This document shows positions 49,246-61,588 of a DNA stretch of 64,000 nucleotides, in pieces. The position numbers and the translations under genes are program-made. The stretch's first letter is position 1, and each line of letters opens with the position of its first letter. This DNA comes from Dryomyza anilis (taxonomy: Eukaryota > Arthropoda > Insecta > Diptera > Dryomyzidae): NCBI GenBank assembly GCA_951804985.1, contig OX638133.1, positions 49,395,470-49,459,469 of the forward strand, read 5' to 3'. Under the pieces are notes generated by a model that worked only from the letters and a program-made list of their open reading frames with translations, ran no database searches and was not told the DNA's origin.

Positions 49246-49557
49246 AGAACAGATTGCTTCATTGTCCCACGTCAACTAATCGGTATTGTCGCAGTACGAT
49301 ACACGGTAGATAGTAGTACTACATTCCAACATCCAATATTCACAAGGCTACGTGTCGGTCACCTGATTAGAACACGCGCTACCAATTTGATAATTGTGTG
49401 CCGATCGTGTTAGAGGTACACCCTGTATTTCCGAGGTGTCCAATATTATTAATAAACTAAAATTTTACAAATTCATCCCTATGTAAATACAAAAGCAATG
49501 TGGATACAGAACCAGCGAACTACTAGTACTTAAATGACAGTGTATTTAACATAAAAT

Positions 49558-49662
49558 ACTCTTAATAATATAATAATTAATAATAAAATAGTACTCTTAA
49601 TAATATAATAATTAATAATAAAATAGTTCTCTTAATAATATAATAATTAATAATAAAATAGT
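49558..49662. repeat. Three 35-bp tandem units abutting an Aldh3 splice donor
   Basis: The unit starting CTCTTAATAATATAATAATT is repeated three times almost perfectly. The last two bases of the third copy overlap the far end of the palindromic GTATAC at the splice donor (49661-49666). Confidence 0.95.
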
Positions 49663-49666
49663 ATAC

Positions 49667-49782
49667 CTCCACAATGCATTAATGTTTCATTACTGCTATA
49701 TCCGCCACTACTTGTATTATTGCAGATTTCGGCAACTGTTTTCTTTGACTCAGAAAATACATAGATCACTAAAGGCTTTTCC
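49667..49782 (-). CDS. Aldh-III: Aldh3 internal exon (EKPL...SSGG)
   Basis: The minus strand encodes EKPLVIYVFSESKKTVAEIC followed by NNTSSGGYSSNETLMHCG. Class 3 aldehyde dehydrogenases have this segment immediately before PFGGVG. The exon begins after an ATACAG acceptor with one base completing the preceding codon (an arginine would fit the family) and ends with the first base of a valine codon before GTATAC. The following exon at 34727 supplies TT, giving [12 protein letters not shown] without a gap. Preceding exons with the catalytic cysteine and glutamate are not found up to 64000. Confidence 0.92.
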
Positions 49783-52055
49783 CTGTATTATTTAAATTAT
49801 GTTATTAATATGTTAATTAAAATATACCTAATATGTATGAATGGAGACACAGTAATCTTGCCTAACAAATATATGATAAAATGTTTATACAAACCTTTTC
49901 AATGTATAACAATCACATCCTAATAACATTAAAGTGAACGATATAACATTTTTTAATTTATTATTATGTAAATAAGCGCTTTTCTATAGAAAGTTTCTTT
50001 AAAATTAATGAACATTTTTATCAAACTCAATTACCTACCAGATTATAATACCGTACGATGAAATTCAACTTTTGGCAGCACACATAAGAAAATCCTACAC
50101 ACAGAAAATTCTCTTTTGTCATGAGGTTAATTGAACCAAGATTTTAGTGTTTCAACCGAAATACATTTGTTGTAACATCATGTCATTAAAATTAACTACC
50201 ATTTTTACTCTAACCGAAATGTTAGTCGCGCAACTGAACACAAGTCGCAAACGATAGGAAATTAATTAAGTAAAAATGCTAAATAATTAATAATAATAAT
50301 AACAGTTTGGCGCTACAGTCCTATAAGAACTAAAGTCGAGCTCTCTCACTTTTTTTGGCTGTGCGTGTTATATTTGTACTCAAAATATATAAATAATAAT
50401 AAAATACTGAATTAATTCAACACAAATTGCTCTTTAGCTAGTGAAATATAATATAATTAAAAAAAATATGTGACCATAAGTGGCAATAGAAATAGTTTTG
50501 TTTTTTCTTTGTGTGGTGAAATAAAATAATGTTTTTATTTTTCAGGTAACATGAATTAGTAGATATACATTTTGAAATAGTGTGCGTGACATATTTACGC
50601 ATACATAATTTTACATAAAAAAATCTTTATTAAAATAAAATTTCAATAGGATGTTTCGGTATGCTTGCTGGCTAGGAGGTTTAAACCACCTCATTCTTGC
50701 TGACTAGGAGGTTTGCACAACCTCACATTTACATTTCACATGATTTCACATGAATAAGTTGTGTTTTAATGTTCAAAACACCGCATAGAAGGAGACGGGA
50801 GCAAATAAAGTATATGTTATTATTTTAATTTTAACGTTGGATTTTTGAATTGTCAAGCGACTCGAAAGCTATTCACACAATACTCGACAATTTTTGTACT
50901 GTTTAAGCTGTTAATAAATCCAGTATCATAACGACATCAATTCAAAATCAATTTTCAATTATAAAGTCCCGTCCCGTGAGAGAACTCGGATCTGTACTAC
51001 AGAGCTGTTGTGTCAAACTATTATTATTTTTATAGATTTTGACATTTTCTAGGTATTCTGTTTCAATGATATTCAATCGAAACGAAAAATTGGTATGCGT
51101 ATCTACATTAAAATTATTGTACGAAATAAAAATAAAATTTCACGCGTATTCATTATTTTAAAAATACGTATAATCGTTTCCAAAATAATAGTAAAAAAAA
51201 GATACAATTTTATTTCACGGGACCCAAATGAGCTTCGTTCTTGTACTCAAAATGAGATTTGCCGCAGGATTATTTGCTAATACAAAAAATATAATTGTAC
51301 CTTGTTTTAAATTATTTAAAGATATCCGTTTCATTTTTTTATTAGTTAAAACATTTTGAAAACCGATGAGATTTCCCGACGTAAATTTTAAATTGTAAGT
51401 GCTTTTGAAATTTAATAATTGATCCCAAAATATTTAAATTTTCTCAAGTTTCGTTCAATTTTTTTAAAGACTTGTAACGAGTGTAAACGTGTGTCTCTGA
51501 TTGTATCATGCTAGACTCCTGTGTCTCTTAATTAATGCAAAGTTAAATAAATATAATGAAATAAGATTTCGATTAGGCAAATTTAATTATTAAGTGGTCT
51601 GTGAGAGTACCTCACACATTCACATATTAAGGTACATTGTATGGACGTTGATATGCAGTAAATGTGTCACAAACAATAGTGAAAAATATGAGTTATGAAC
51701 GCAGTTCTATTATAAACAAATTACTCTAGTTGAAATATATGCGATTATGGAGGAAATGATCATGATAGTCATGTAACTGCTGTGCTTTTGAAATATCAAA
51801 AATAAAATGAACTGTTGCCCAACCATGACCCTATTACAATTTCTACTAGGGTGGAGTATCTACATTAAAAAAAAAACCGGAAAAACGAAAAATGTAATAT
51901 TCCATACACAAATTAATACGAACGTATTTAATTTCAAATTTAACACAATTTTCATTTTCTTGCCTATGTAATAAAATTCAAAATGAATTGCATGTATTTA
52001 ATAAAAATATACATTTTATTTACATTTTCTGAATTAAGATATAAATACTAATATA
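49783..52055. other. Probable upstream Aldh3 intron with SINE scraps
   Basis: A SINE tail fragment in minus orientation lies at 50290-50390 (GTTTGGCGCTACAGTCCTAT), and another tail scrap in plus orientation at 50963-51030. A short imperfect direct repeat (CTTGCTGRCTAGGAGGTT) occurs near 50664 and 50696. No exon is recognisable. Confidence 0.5.
50290..50390 (-). repeat. SINE tail fragment, copy 3
   Basis: Matches the last 100 bases of the SINE at 6229-6535 in inverse orientation; the tRNA-like head is absent. Confidence 0.75.
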
Positions 52056-52059
52056 AATA

Positions 52060-52215
52060 ATGCGAACACTAATTTGTAGAGCTCTAGGTCCAATGCAATA
52101 TGTATTTAGTATTTCAGAAAAACAACAGTAATTGACAAAACTAATTGGCCGACCATACAACTGTTTCGGAATCAGCCCAACTTCATTATCAGCGGTATAC
52201 GCAGATTTAGCATTT
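52060..52215 (-). repeat. Relative of the hammerhead-bearing repeat at 36301
   Basis: The minus strand reads CCGCTGATAATGAAG, then CCGAAACAGTTGTATGGTCGG, homologous to the 36301-36362 motif. Three extra bases split the catalytic core, and stem II is eroded, so it is a dead copy if the motif is a ribozyme. Confidence 0.5.
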
Positions 52216-52899
52216 TTACAAATTAATCAATTAATCAATGCACAGTGCACTCTGTGGGACAGAAGTCAATTCTAGCTCGCCGTAAATACAGTTTTGATTT
52301 GGAATGATATATTTTGTTAATAATTGATATTTAGATACATACTATAATTGCACATGACCATTGTTAATATGGGCGTGATTGGCCAACTGCCGCGCCTACC
52401 ATTCTTCTTAAACTATATAACTTGACCATCGTAAGAGATATACTGATAATATTAGGTACTATGGTACATATTACAATTCTTAACTACCATACCAAATATG
52501 TGCCAGTTTTGTCAACTATAATGACAGAAAAGGCAAAACTGACATATTAAAATAAGAAAATTTAGTTAAATTATTTTACGATTTTCGTATATTTCTCATC
52601 ACTTAAACTCATTTTAAATGACGTGTGGCAAGATTTATGAGAGCATTTGGAAGCTTTTTTTTCCATGTCTACTTTTGTATAAAAAATATATAATTTTTGT
52701 TTTAAGTTTTTGACAAATAATCAGGAAAAACACGAATATCCATTTGGAATTTTTGATACACATGATGATAGTTATCCAATTCCCAATTATATAAAACTAA
52801 CACTGAAAGAGTTATGACAGTCTTAATGTAACCCACTTCTATTTCTTAAAAAGCACTTGTTTCAATTTTTTGACTTTCAGCAAGCCTACAGAAGGATTT

Positions 52900-54705
52900 T
52901 TCACTAGGGGGTTCAAAATGGTGTAGTGCATGAGCATTTCAGTAACCGACCTCTGTTAGTTACCATAGCCTCTCTCTCCTACAACTCGAGCAACCAGCTG
53001 AAGATCGGGTTCCAACCCTAGTGGGAAGTCTGGTCGGGGACAAACGAGACAGGTCCTCCAAAACGGGGGTTGTGCATGGGCTTGAAACCCGCTATGGAAA
53101 AAAGAAAGTCAACGAATACAGACAACATGCCTCCGATACCGACCCGAAAACACGATGACAACCTACGCAAACGTATAAAGGAGCATGATTTACAGATATG
53201 CACCTCGACGAAGGCTATGAGCGCTGCCCCCGACACGACATCAAAATCGTGATTGACGACGTGATTGAACACAGCTTGACAACCCCAGTTGCTGACGACG
53301 GCGTTGACATACCGCCGCCTGACCGTGATGAGGTCTGCACAGCAATCAACAGGCTGAAAAACAACAAAGCCCCAGGATCGGATGGTCTGCCTGCTGAGTT
53401 ATTTAAGACCGGAGGCTATTAGCTCATAACGAGCATGCACCAGCTCATCAGCCAACTACCGTGGGATAAGTCTCCTCAATATCGCGTATAAAGTTCTAAC
53501 GAGCGTATTATGTGAAAGACTGAATCGTCAACAGACTGATTGGATCTTATCAATGCGGCTTCAGACCTGGCAAGTCCACCATAGAACCTATTTTCACATT
53601 GCGCCAAATCCTAGAAAAGACCAAAGAGAGGCAGATCGACACCCACCACCTTTTCGTCGACTACAAAGTTGCCTTCGACGGTCCGATAAGGAGTCGCCTA
53701 TACGCCACCATGTCTGAGTTCGGTAAACCTGCGAAACTTGTAAGGCTTTGCAGGATGACCCTGAGCGACACAAGTTGCTCAGTAAGAATGGGGAACAACC
53801 TCTCCGATACGTTTAATACCGAACGAGGTTTCAGACAAGGCGATTACCTATCATGTGACTTCTTCAACCTAATAATGGAGAAGATTGTAAGAGCTGCACA
53901 ACTGCACCATCTTTAACAAGATGGCACCATCTTCAACAAGAGTTCCATGCAGCTCGGGTACGCTGATGATATCGACATCATTGGGCAGAGCGAACAAGAC
54001 GAAGTACCTAGTGTCAACAAACAAAGAGTCCCGGCGTTTTGGACAACACGTCACTATTGACAACCAGAACTTCGAAGTTTTGAAGGACTTCGTATACCTA
54101 GGAACCAACATCAACAAGGAAAACAATGTCAGCCTGGAGATTAGCCGAAGAATAACTCTTGCCAACAGGTGTTACTTTGGGCTCAGTAAGCAATTGAGGA
54201 GCAGAGCCCTCTCTCGACGGACAAAAATTACGCTCTATAAGTCGCTCATCTTGCCAGTCCTCCTCTATGGCGCTGAGGCATGGACGCTTGCCAACACCGA
54301 TGAGCGAGCTTTAGGAGCGTTCGAGAGAAAGATTCTTCGGAAAATCTATGACCCGATATGCGTTGAAACCGAGTACAGAATCAGATGGAACGACGAGCTG
54401 TATGAGCTCTACGCCGACATTGATATAGTCAGGCGCATTAAGGTCCAGCGCTTGCGCTGGCTTGGACATGTCGAGCGTATGGATGAAAGCGCTCCAGCAA
54501 AAAAGGTACTTAATTCTGTACCTAGTGGTGGTCAACGTAGGAAAGGGCGTCCAAATCTCCGGTGGAGCGACCAAGTGCGAGACAACCTGGCAACACTTGG
54601 GGTGCAAAACTGCCAGCGCGCGCAATGCAGAAGCGACTGGCGAGACATAATTGCTGCGGCCGAGACCCAACATGGGTTGTAATGGCCAAATAAGTAAGTA
54701 AGTAT
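52900..54705 (+). mobile_element. Second copy of the RTE/CR1-like non-LTR family
   Basis: It ends with TAATGGCCAAATAAGTAAGTAAGT, whose TAAG tail matches the copy at 40573. Most of the endonuclease is deleted (KEHDLQICT is joined to GYERCPRHDIKIV near 53200), but RT and C-terminal regions are kept in pieces. Confidence 0.85.
53198..54682 (+). pseudogene. Reverse transcriptase and C-terminus of the non-LTR copy
   Basis: Readable blocks: LKNNKAPGSDGLPAELFKTG (53355-53415), RT motif A as FVDYKVAFD (53655-53685), GFRQGDYLSCDFFNLIME (53830-53880), YADD at 53959-53970 in a different frame, then a 253-codon frame from 53921 with DFVYLGTNIN, LYGAEAWTL, RLRWLGHVERM and GGQRRKGRPNLRWSDQVRDN. Short internal deletions and at least three frameshifts make it inactive. 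Confidence 0.85.
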
Positions 54706-56260
54706 CATTTTTTGTTTGTTCTCTAAGTTCTCATACATTTTTAATAAAATGACATATTTTTAAACTTTCTGCAACAAACTTTAATCTCCGATTTTTGGCG
54801 AGCTAGACTAAGCTTCTGTCACATAGTGCAGTGTTGAACGTAAGAAAGGCTTTGCTATGCCTATAACATCTATTTGTATGACGAAGATAGGTGTGTAGCA
54901 GCAAACACGTATAGGCTGGAGATTCTCTACTGAGAGTGTCTATTTTGTATTATAATACTAGTATTCATATAATTTCGTTTGAAAAAAAATAACACTGTTC
55001 TGCGAAATTAGCACTTTTCTTCTTCCCTATCTTCATTCATATCATTTCTTATAATTTGAATGTGCTGATTCGAACTCCGTTTTTAGTTTTTTTCCTATAC
55101 GTAACGGTTTTGATAACAGTATATGTAAAAAAAAATATTTTTACAAAAATATTAAAAAAAAACCGCAAAAAAAAAATTAAAACCGAGATATTTTAGTCTT
55201 AAAATACTCGGGGGGATGTCCGAAACTTATTCTTAAAACATTTAAGTTCTCCCACGACTTGTGGGTTGAAAGTATTTCAGGCTAGGCGTGCAGGTGCATT
55301 CCATTGTGATGGGCGTTACATTCGTACAATTAAAAACATTCTCATTTGATAAATAAAAAAGGTTAGATATATTTTTATGATGCAGACAATAGATCTTATT
55401 GTCCTCTATGCATGCAATAGGTCCTATATTTTTTTACAAATTTTAAGTTGAATTCTGTAATGGGCGTTACACGTACTTTTTAAAAAATACGAGTTTACTC
55501 CACAAAGTATTAAATTTTAGCTTAAATAATCGGACTATGGAGATTAAGTATATCTCAAATACTTCATTAATAATGGGAGTTCTCTCCTCTATAACAAAAT
55601 TCTGCAAAAGTTATTTTGATCACTTACTAATAAAGTATCAAAACTTGTGACGGGTGTTACACATTTTGTGACGGGCGTTACCTGTATGAATTCTATACAA
55701 ATATACATGAAAATTTCAATATGGTCAAATTATGAATTTAATTTTTTTGATTTAAAAGAGCAAAATTGTAATATTTACTACTTTTTATATGGTTAAATAA
55801 TAATATAATTCATTATTGATGCTCAAATATATAATTTTCCTGTTACCTGTGGACATTTTTCTAATTTTATTCTAACGAATTTCGAATAACATTTTTGTAT
55901 TATTGCACATACAATTATTTTTAAAATGTTATGTCACACTTATATTTTCAGTAATCGTATTAGTAGTAAAGTAGTAAACTATCCTAAACAATTATGGCGC
56001 AAATTTATAGTCACTTAATTAATCATATACAGCTTAACCAATAAACGAAATAATGCCGACTTTAAAGAAAGGCAGCTTTTTGACAAATAAATATTAGAGA
56101 AAATTGCCGGAAAAGCTAATACTATCTTTAGAGTCGACTTTATTTCGTATATTTGTTAGGCTGATAGATAAATAATAAACATCAAAAAGTCTACTTTATG
56201 TTTAGTAGCCAGGATCTATATTTAAAATAAGAAAAAGTTTATTTTAAATATTTAAAGTCC
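54706..56260. other. AT-rich stretch with GGGCGTTAC words
   Basis: TGGGCGTTACA-like words occur at about 55308, 55459, 55645 and 55673. No ORF or TIR pair is supported, and the words may mark an unrecognised repeat. Confidence 0.4.
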
Positions 56261-56577
56261 CTCTCGAAGTACCCGCACTTTGTCGAAGCTCCCTTCAGAA
56301 GCGAGTGATAGGGCTTGTGTTTGCCACATACTGGCAGGTAGTCGGATAGGTCCTTGGACGAGTGGCCAGACTAAGACGGTTACATCCCTAAAATCCTACC
56401 ATGCACCAGTATCTGGTGTCAGGCAGGTAGGCGTCTGTTCCCGGTGAGGCGGCCTCCTCTTCCGACCGTAGGGTTTCTAAATACTTATGGGCATCTGATC
56501 CCTGTGGGGCGGACTTTTGTCCGACCGAAGGGTCGTTAAACACATACAACCGAAGGGTCTGGAAACACTTCGACTTA

Positions 56578-56743
56578 TGCCCGTAACTTCAACGAGTAGA
56601 TATCTATTGGTGTTCGTACCGAACAGATATCTCTTACCTATCCGGTGTTTTTACTCCTTAACTATGCGTTGAAGTTACGAAATTTTGCTTACACGATAGA
56701 TAACTAAGCACCAGTAGATATCTATTCGTTGAAGTTACGGGCA
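56578..56743. mobile_element. 166-bp MITE, TGCCCG ends, TTA duplication
   Basis: The ends TGCCCGTAACTTCAACGA and their complement extend about 34 bases with two differences. The element is flanked by TTA at 56575-56577 and 56744-56746, as expected for PIF/Harbinger-type insertion. It interrupts the 5' region of the non-LTR element. Confidence 0.85.
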
Positions 56744-56767
56744 TTAAGGGGTCGTTAAAATCAATTC

Positions 56768-57744
56768 ATGAATTCGTCTACGGATAAAGATACCGGGTCT
56801 ACGGACCCAGGAGTAGGGATATCTGCCCCAGCGTCTGCAGCTGTCGCCATGCAGCCAGGCGTATGCCCTCCCAGCAGGACAGGCCGACTCAGCTCGGCTG
56901 GTAGGGCGCCAGTGGTGGCCTGCGATAAAAATTCTGCAGATGAAAATTCCGCAACTCCAGTTAGTCATGGAGAGGGGAACCCGGATTGGAAAAGTCGACT
57001 CTCTGGTGCGACTTAAAAGCTAAACAACGCCAGAGAGCTGCCTCTCACATCACTGGGAACCCCTCCCCGGACAGTCAACAAACCGCTGACAACAGGGACC
57101 CTCAGTTGAAGCCAGCCGCTACACATGGTTCACAAGGACCGGGCAAGCCACTGTGTTCTCCTGAGGAGATGACCCAGGTTGGACTGGCGAAGAAAAACAA
57201 GACAAACGTGTCAAAAATCAAGGGACCTCTTTCCAGCAATGACATCCCGTCGTGCTCGTCCAACGTAGCCTGCACTGCGTAAAGCAGGGGCCCGCGCAAC
57301 TAAAAGACAGAGTTGCGATGGAAAGTCTACGGCGATGGAGATGGAGAGTCTACGGCGATAGAGATGGAGAGCCTACGGCGTGAATCGATTGATGACAAAC
57401 GCACATGGATGAGATGAACGATGGAAACCTTATCGTTGTGGGCATTGACCAGAACTCCATCACGACACTGGATAAGTCTGGGGGTCGTGCCTTCTTCCTT
57501 ACGTCATCTGTGACCATTAAGCTGGGCGGAAAACCTGTCGGGCTGGGGCCCAATCCGGGAAACAGCAATCCATGGGCAATCTTCCCAGTCCGTCCGAGGA
57601 GGATAGTAAGGAGAAGGTCGAGGTCGCGGCCAGTAGGGAGGTTCAGGTAAACCCGACCAAAGAAGAAGGGACGAGCGGAGGGGAGGACGAGGGCCTATCG
57701 GAATTTTCTGATGACACCCTCTCAGGTGGAGAGCTACTCGCCCA
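56768..57744 (+). pseudogene. ORF1 region of the non-LTR element
   Basis: Open pieces (82 codons from 56768; 98 from 56986; 81 from 57405) are proline/serine rich with acidic stretches (GGEDEGLSEFSDDTLSGGEL). They resemble the nucleic-acid-binding ORF1 of LOA/R1 elements in position only; I see no zinc knuckle. A 24-base motif (GGAGATGGAGAGTCTACGGC) is tandemly repeated at 57320-57380. Confidence 0.6.
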
Positions 57745-58330
57745 ATGATACTGCTTACGCAGATCAACCTCCATATGAGTCGACTGGCGACGGCTGCGCT
57801 TATGGAGAGAATGGAAGAAGGTAAGACGCACATCCCACTGATCCAGGAACCCTGGACTGTCAATGACAGGGTTGCTGGTTGGTGTGACTCGCGATACCAA
57901 ATATTTTATACACTCAATGCAGGCCGCCCTAGGACCTGCATTATCTGTAAAAAGGATTTTAACTTTTCGTTCTCCACAGATTTGTCTTCCACAGACGCCA
58001 CCACAATCTTTGACGGGAGCGGTGGAATCATGCTGGCTTCAGTAGATCTCCCTCAAGACACCCCGGAACCTCCACCATCCGAGGAACTGCTGAGGATTAC
58101 AAGGTTTGCTGCCGAAAAAGGTAAGAAATTAATAATTTGAACAGATGCCAATTCTCACCATACTACATGGGGAAGCTCCGACTGTAATGCTCGGGAACAT
58201 TCCCTATGTGAATTTATTAATGCGAATGATCTCCTGACCCTAAACGTTGGTTGCTCTGCCACCTTCATCACTAGAGTCAGAAGTGAAGTACTTGACATAA
58301 CTCTTTGCTCTAAAAGCAAACCAAGACTGG
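57745..58330 (+). pseudogene. AP-endonuclease of the LOA/R1-like element
   Basis: It starts with TQINLHMSRLATAALMERM and LIQEPW (catalytic glutamate), then GGIMLASVDLP. After an in-frame TGA at 58138-58140 come TDANSHHTTWGSSDCNARE (catalytic D and N) and FITRVRSEVLDITLCS (the SEVLDIT block). The stop and later disruption make it non-functional. Confidence 0.82.
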
Positions 58331-58399
58331 CATGTCTCTAGCAGACATTCCTTCTAGGATCATAGATACGTCCGTTTTAAACTATTCCTAACCTACCCC

Positions 58400-58972
58400 C
58401 ACCTATGTTTCGCAACAAAGCGATAACTAAGTGGGCTCTCTTTAGAAGACTTATAAGGAATGCGCTAGACGCATCTCCCGCACCCCCTTTATGTTCTACA
58501 TATAACATTGACGGGGAGGTCAAAACCGTAACAAATAGCCTTAGAAATGCATTCGAAGAGACTTGCCCTATTCGCACCCGAGAGTCCTTCAAGGAAAAAC
58601 CTTGGATGACGGGGGCTTTGAAAAACCTAAGAACGGCTACTTTTTAATAAAGCTAAAAGATTAAATACTACAGAGCATTTGGATCTCTACTACCAAAAAC
58701 TCAGTGTGTATAAAAAGAATATGCGCTCCGCAAAAATAAAGTCATGGCGACTCTTCTGTGCACAAGTTTATTGTGTTACAAAAACAGCAAGAATTAAGAA
58801 TTTCCTTTCGAAAACCCACTCCCAACCGAAACTCCTGATAGACAGGCAGGGGGTTAGGGCAGGTAACTATGAGGACTCTTTAAAGATTCCAATGGAAGAG
58901 CACTTCCCCAATTGTTTCGTTAACTCATATAACACGAGGCAATGGGAAAATTCTCAATACTCCTACACCTAA
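58400..58972 (+). pseudogene. ORF2 linker region of the LOA/R1-like element
   Basis: Two frames (58405-58647 and 58679-58972) give KWALFRRLIRNALDAS, CPIRTRESFKEKPWMTGALK and YKKNMRSAKIKSWRLFCAQV, the segment between endonuclease and RT in this clade. It is interrupted at 58965 by the T1 element. Confidence 0.75.
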
Positions 58973-60160
58973 AAAATTACTGTAGTAAATTATACTACAT
59001 TTATGTTTTCGTTTTGAAAAAATGCAGTTCTACTACATTTTGATCGTTTTTTAATACATTTGTATTAATTTGTCTGGATTTTACTACACAAACTATTAGA
59101 AATTCGTTTTCTACATATTGCAGAATATGTAGTATATATTTGTTTTCTGTAGTTTTTTTTTTGAAATACGTGTACTACATAATACATAAAATATATTATG
59201 AAATTATTTTGTGTATTATAGTTTAATATTAAATTATAAATTATTAACATATTATTTTAAATTCTTCTATAATTTATATTCTATAAATTTACTATAAATT
59301 CCCCTGTATATAAAAATATGTATCACTTAAAGTTAATTGTTTTTATAAAAATTTCGTTACCAATAATAAAAAAAAATTCTAATTTAAAATAATATTCGAA
59401 TGTACATGGAAGACTTGTCAAAAAGCCACTAATTTGTTATAGCTGTACACTGAAAAATTTACTGTAGAAAATTATATACATTTTATGTCTTTGTTTGGAT
59501 GTTTTGTTTTTTTGCTTTCATTTGAATTCGTGTGGGATCACTGACGAACGAATTACGAAAGGTCGTCCCTCATGCAGGTTTAATTCTTTGGTTTCATATT
59601 GCAGAAACTGGTTTTGTTGGTGTTGTTTTTTTTTTGCACACGACGGATGACTGCGAAAGAGGTATATAAATAAACCAAAACTGTCCGTAGCATCTGACCG
59701 AACCGTCTTAATGAGAGATGACTATAGAGCTGCCACCTAAGTTTACCGTTGAATATTTTTGGTTTTAAAACTTAGTTTCAACTCTGCAGTATACAAATAT
59801 AGCACGCAGCTGCAGATGAGTAGTTTGCTGATGTGGCGCGCCATGACGTTAGCATTGAGACGGCAAATTTTTGTTGTTTTCAATGTTCGCTCTCTCATTT
59901 TTCGATCGCCGCCTGTATTCTGTTCAGGCAGTAATAGTTGATATGACATCTTTATGGTTTTACCATGGTATGGTTTTACCATGGTATGGTTTTACCAAGG
60001 TATGGTTTTACCATAGCATATTATTCTTATGTGTTTTAACCGAAAAGAAACACTTAAGTGCTTGCCATTCCTTTGAGTCGTCAGAACTGATGACACTTAG
60101 TGATGCGTCCATCTTATGATCAGGAAAATTTTTGTTTTATTTTTTTATTTATTTATTTCT

Positions 60161-60207
<47 letters not shown>

Positions 60208-60684
60208 TTCATTTATGTGTAGATTTTTTTTGTGGTTGTGGGTAACAATCTTTAGTTGCATTTGTACTATACAACTAAATAGTTTTCAAATTTATAATTC
60301 TTGTATCTTATTTTTGTTATAAAAAAAAATTATATTAATATTCATTCATATAATTTTCCGAATTAATAAAAATAAATATGTTATGTAATAAATTATCACA
60401 ACAAAGTAAAATAACTACATATTATTGTAAAATTAAAGGCATATGTAATAATTTCTCTACATATTTCTGGACGTATAAATAAAGACAAAATGTAGGTTTT
60501 TTAATACATATGTATTGAAATTTTATATAGAAAAGCTGTTAAATTATGTAGTAATTTTCCATATAAAAACAACTACATCAGTTTAGTAAAAATAAATACA
60601 TATGCTTTTGGAAGTAAATCAAATACATATGTATTTATTTTAAAGGCATTTTTAGTTATTTTTAATACAGTATTTTTTTCGGTG
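58966..60684 (+). mobile_element. Complete copy of MITE family T1, 1.72 kb
   Basis: The ends are CACCTAAAAAATTACTG and, as complement of the right, CACCGAAAAAAATACTG, flanked by TA (58964-58965 and 60685-60686). It splits the LOA/R1-like ORF2 cleanly. It holds four copies of TGGTTTTACCATGGTA (59953-60015) and a TTTA microsatellite (60145-60215). A second T1-like terminus (CACTGAAAAATTTACTG) at 59450 suggests nesting. There is no transposase. Confidence 0.88.
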
Positions 60685-61110
60685 TACAACCTCCATCACC
60701 ACCGATATGGTGGGGAAGGCAATTCATAGCTTCCAGCCATATAAAGCCCCAGGACAAGATGGAGTTTTCCCAGCCCTTCTACAACGGGCAGTGGATCTCC
60801 AGGACGTCCGACTATCCAGCCTTTATGAGGCATGCCTTATTCACAGCTATACCCACTCGCATGGCAAGAATCAAAAGTAGTTTTATACCTAAGCCAGGTA
60901 AAGATACCTACTCAACCCCCGAGGCATATAGACCCATAAGTCTTATGTCCTTCTTACTGAAAACACCACATCCTCTTCTCCCTTCTAGACGAATCCAAGA
61001 AGCCTTGTACATCTCGGTCGAATGGTCATCACCTAGGGAATTATATATAAACCCCCAAAAAACTGAAATCTTTGGACTTTGCCAAATCCACGGAATTTCT
61101 AAACTAAACT
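60685..61110 (+). pseudogene. RT fragment of the LOA/R1-like element
   Basis: AIHSFQPYKAPGQDGVFPAL, then (other frame) SFIPKPGKDTYSTPEAYRPI and SLMSFLLKT, are RT motifs 0-2. The sequence then jumps to RELYINPQKTEIFGL, which lies after the YxDD motif, so the catalytic core is deleted. Confidence 0.8.
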
Positions 61111-61235
61111 AAGTAGCATAACAGCTACAACACATTACAAGCGACACATGATCTGAGGGGTCACAACGGGCCTACTTTATGGCCTAGGTGTACTCTGTGC
61201 TATGCACAGAGGGGTTTCCCCCCTCCTTCAATCAA

Positions 61236-61588
61236 TCAATCAAAAATATTTAAAGTCGACTTTAAATTTTTCATTGTCATACAATTATCAATTATATTCA
61301 ATATTTAAACCATCATACATACAATTTACAATTAATGTGAATTCAGTATCATACAAGGGCAAAATATGTTGAAACATGCCACTGATTGTCGATTTAATAC
61401 TTTCTTTGTCAATGTGAATTAATTTTAAAAATTTTGAAAATTTTTTGACAGTTGAATTTTTAATAATTTATTTTTAGATGTCATCACAAAATGTCAAAAT
61501 CGATAAATTGTAAAAGATTTTTTTAAAATTTTGTATTTTGGCTGTGTTTAATAAAATTTTAATTCAAAGTCGACTTTTGTTAGAGTTA
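61236..61588. other. AT-rich stretch around the Harbinger-like insert
   Basis: AAAGTCGACTTT-type words occur here and at 62728, on both sides of the inserted element, suggesting that one older repeat was split. Confidence 0.4.

Larger units (their letters stand above)
56262..61235 (+). mobile_element. LOA/R1-like non-LTR element split by two insertions
   Basis: A GC-richer stretch carries a 5' region (56262-56760), ORF1 remains (56768-57740), an AP-endonuclease (57745-58330), part of ORF2 (58400-58970) and, after a 1.7-kb insertion, RT pieces (60685-61110). It ends with TCAATCAATCAATCAA near 61220-61235. The composition differs sharply from the AT-rich flanks. Confidence 0.82.
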
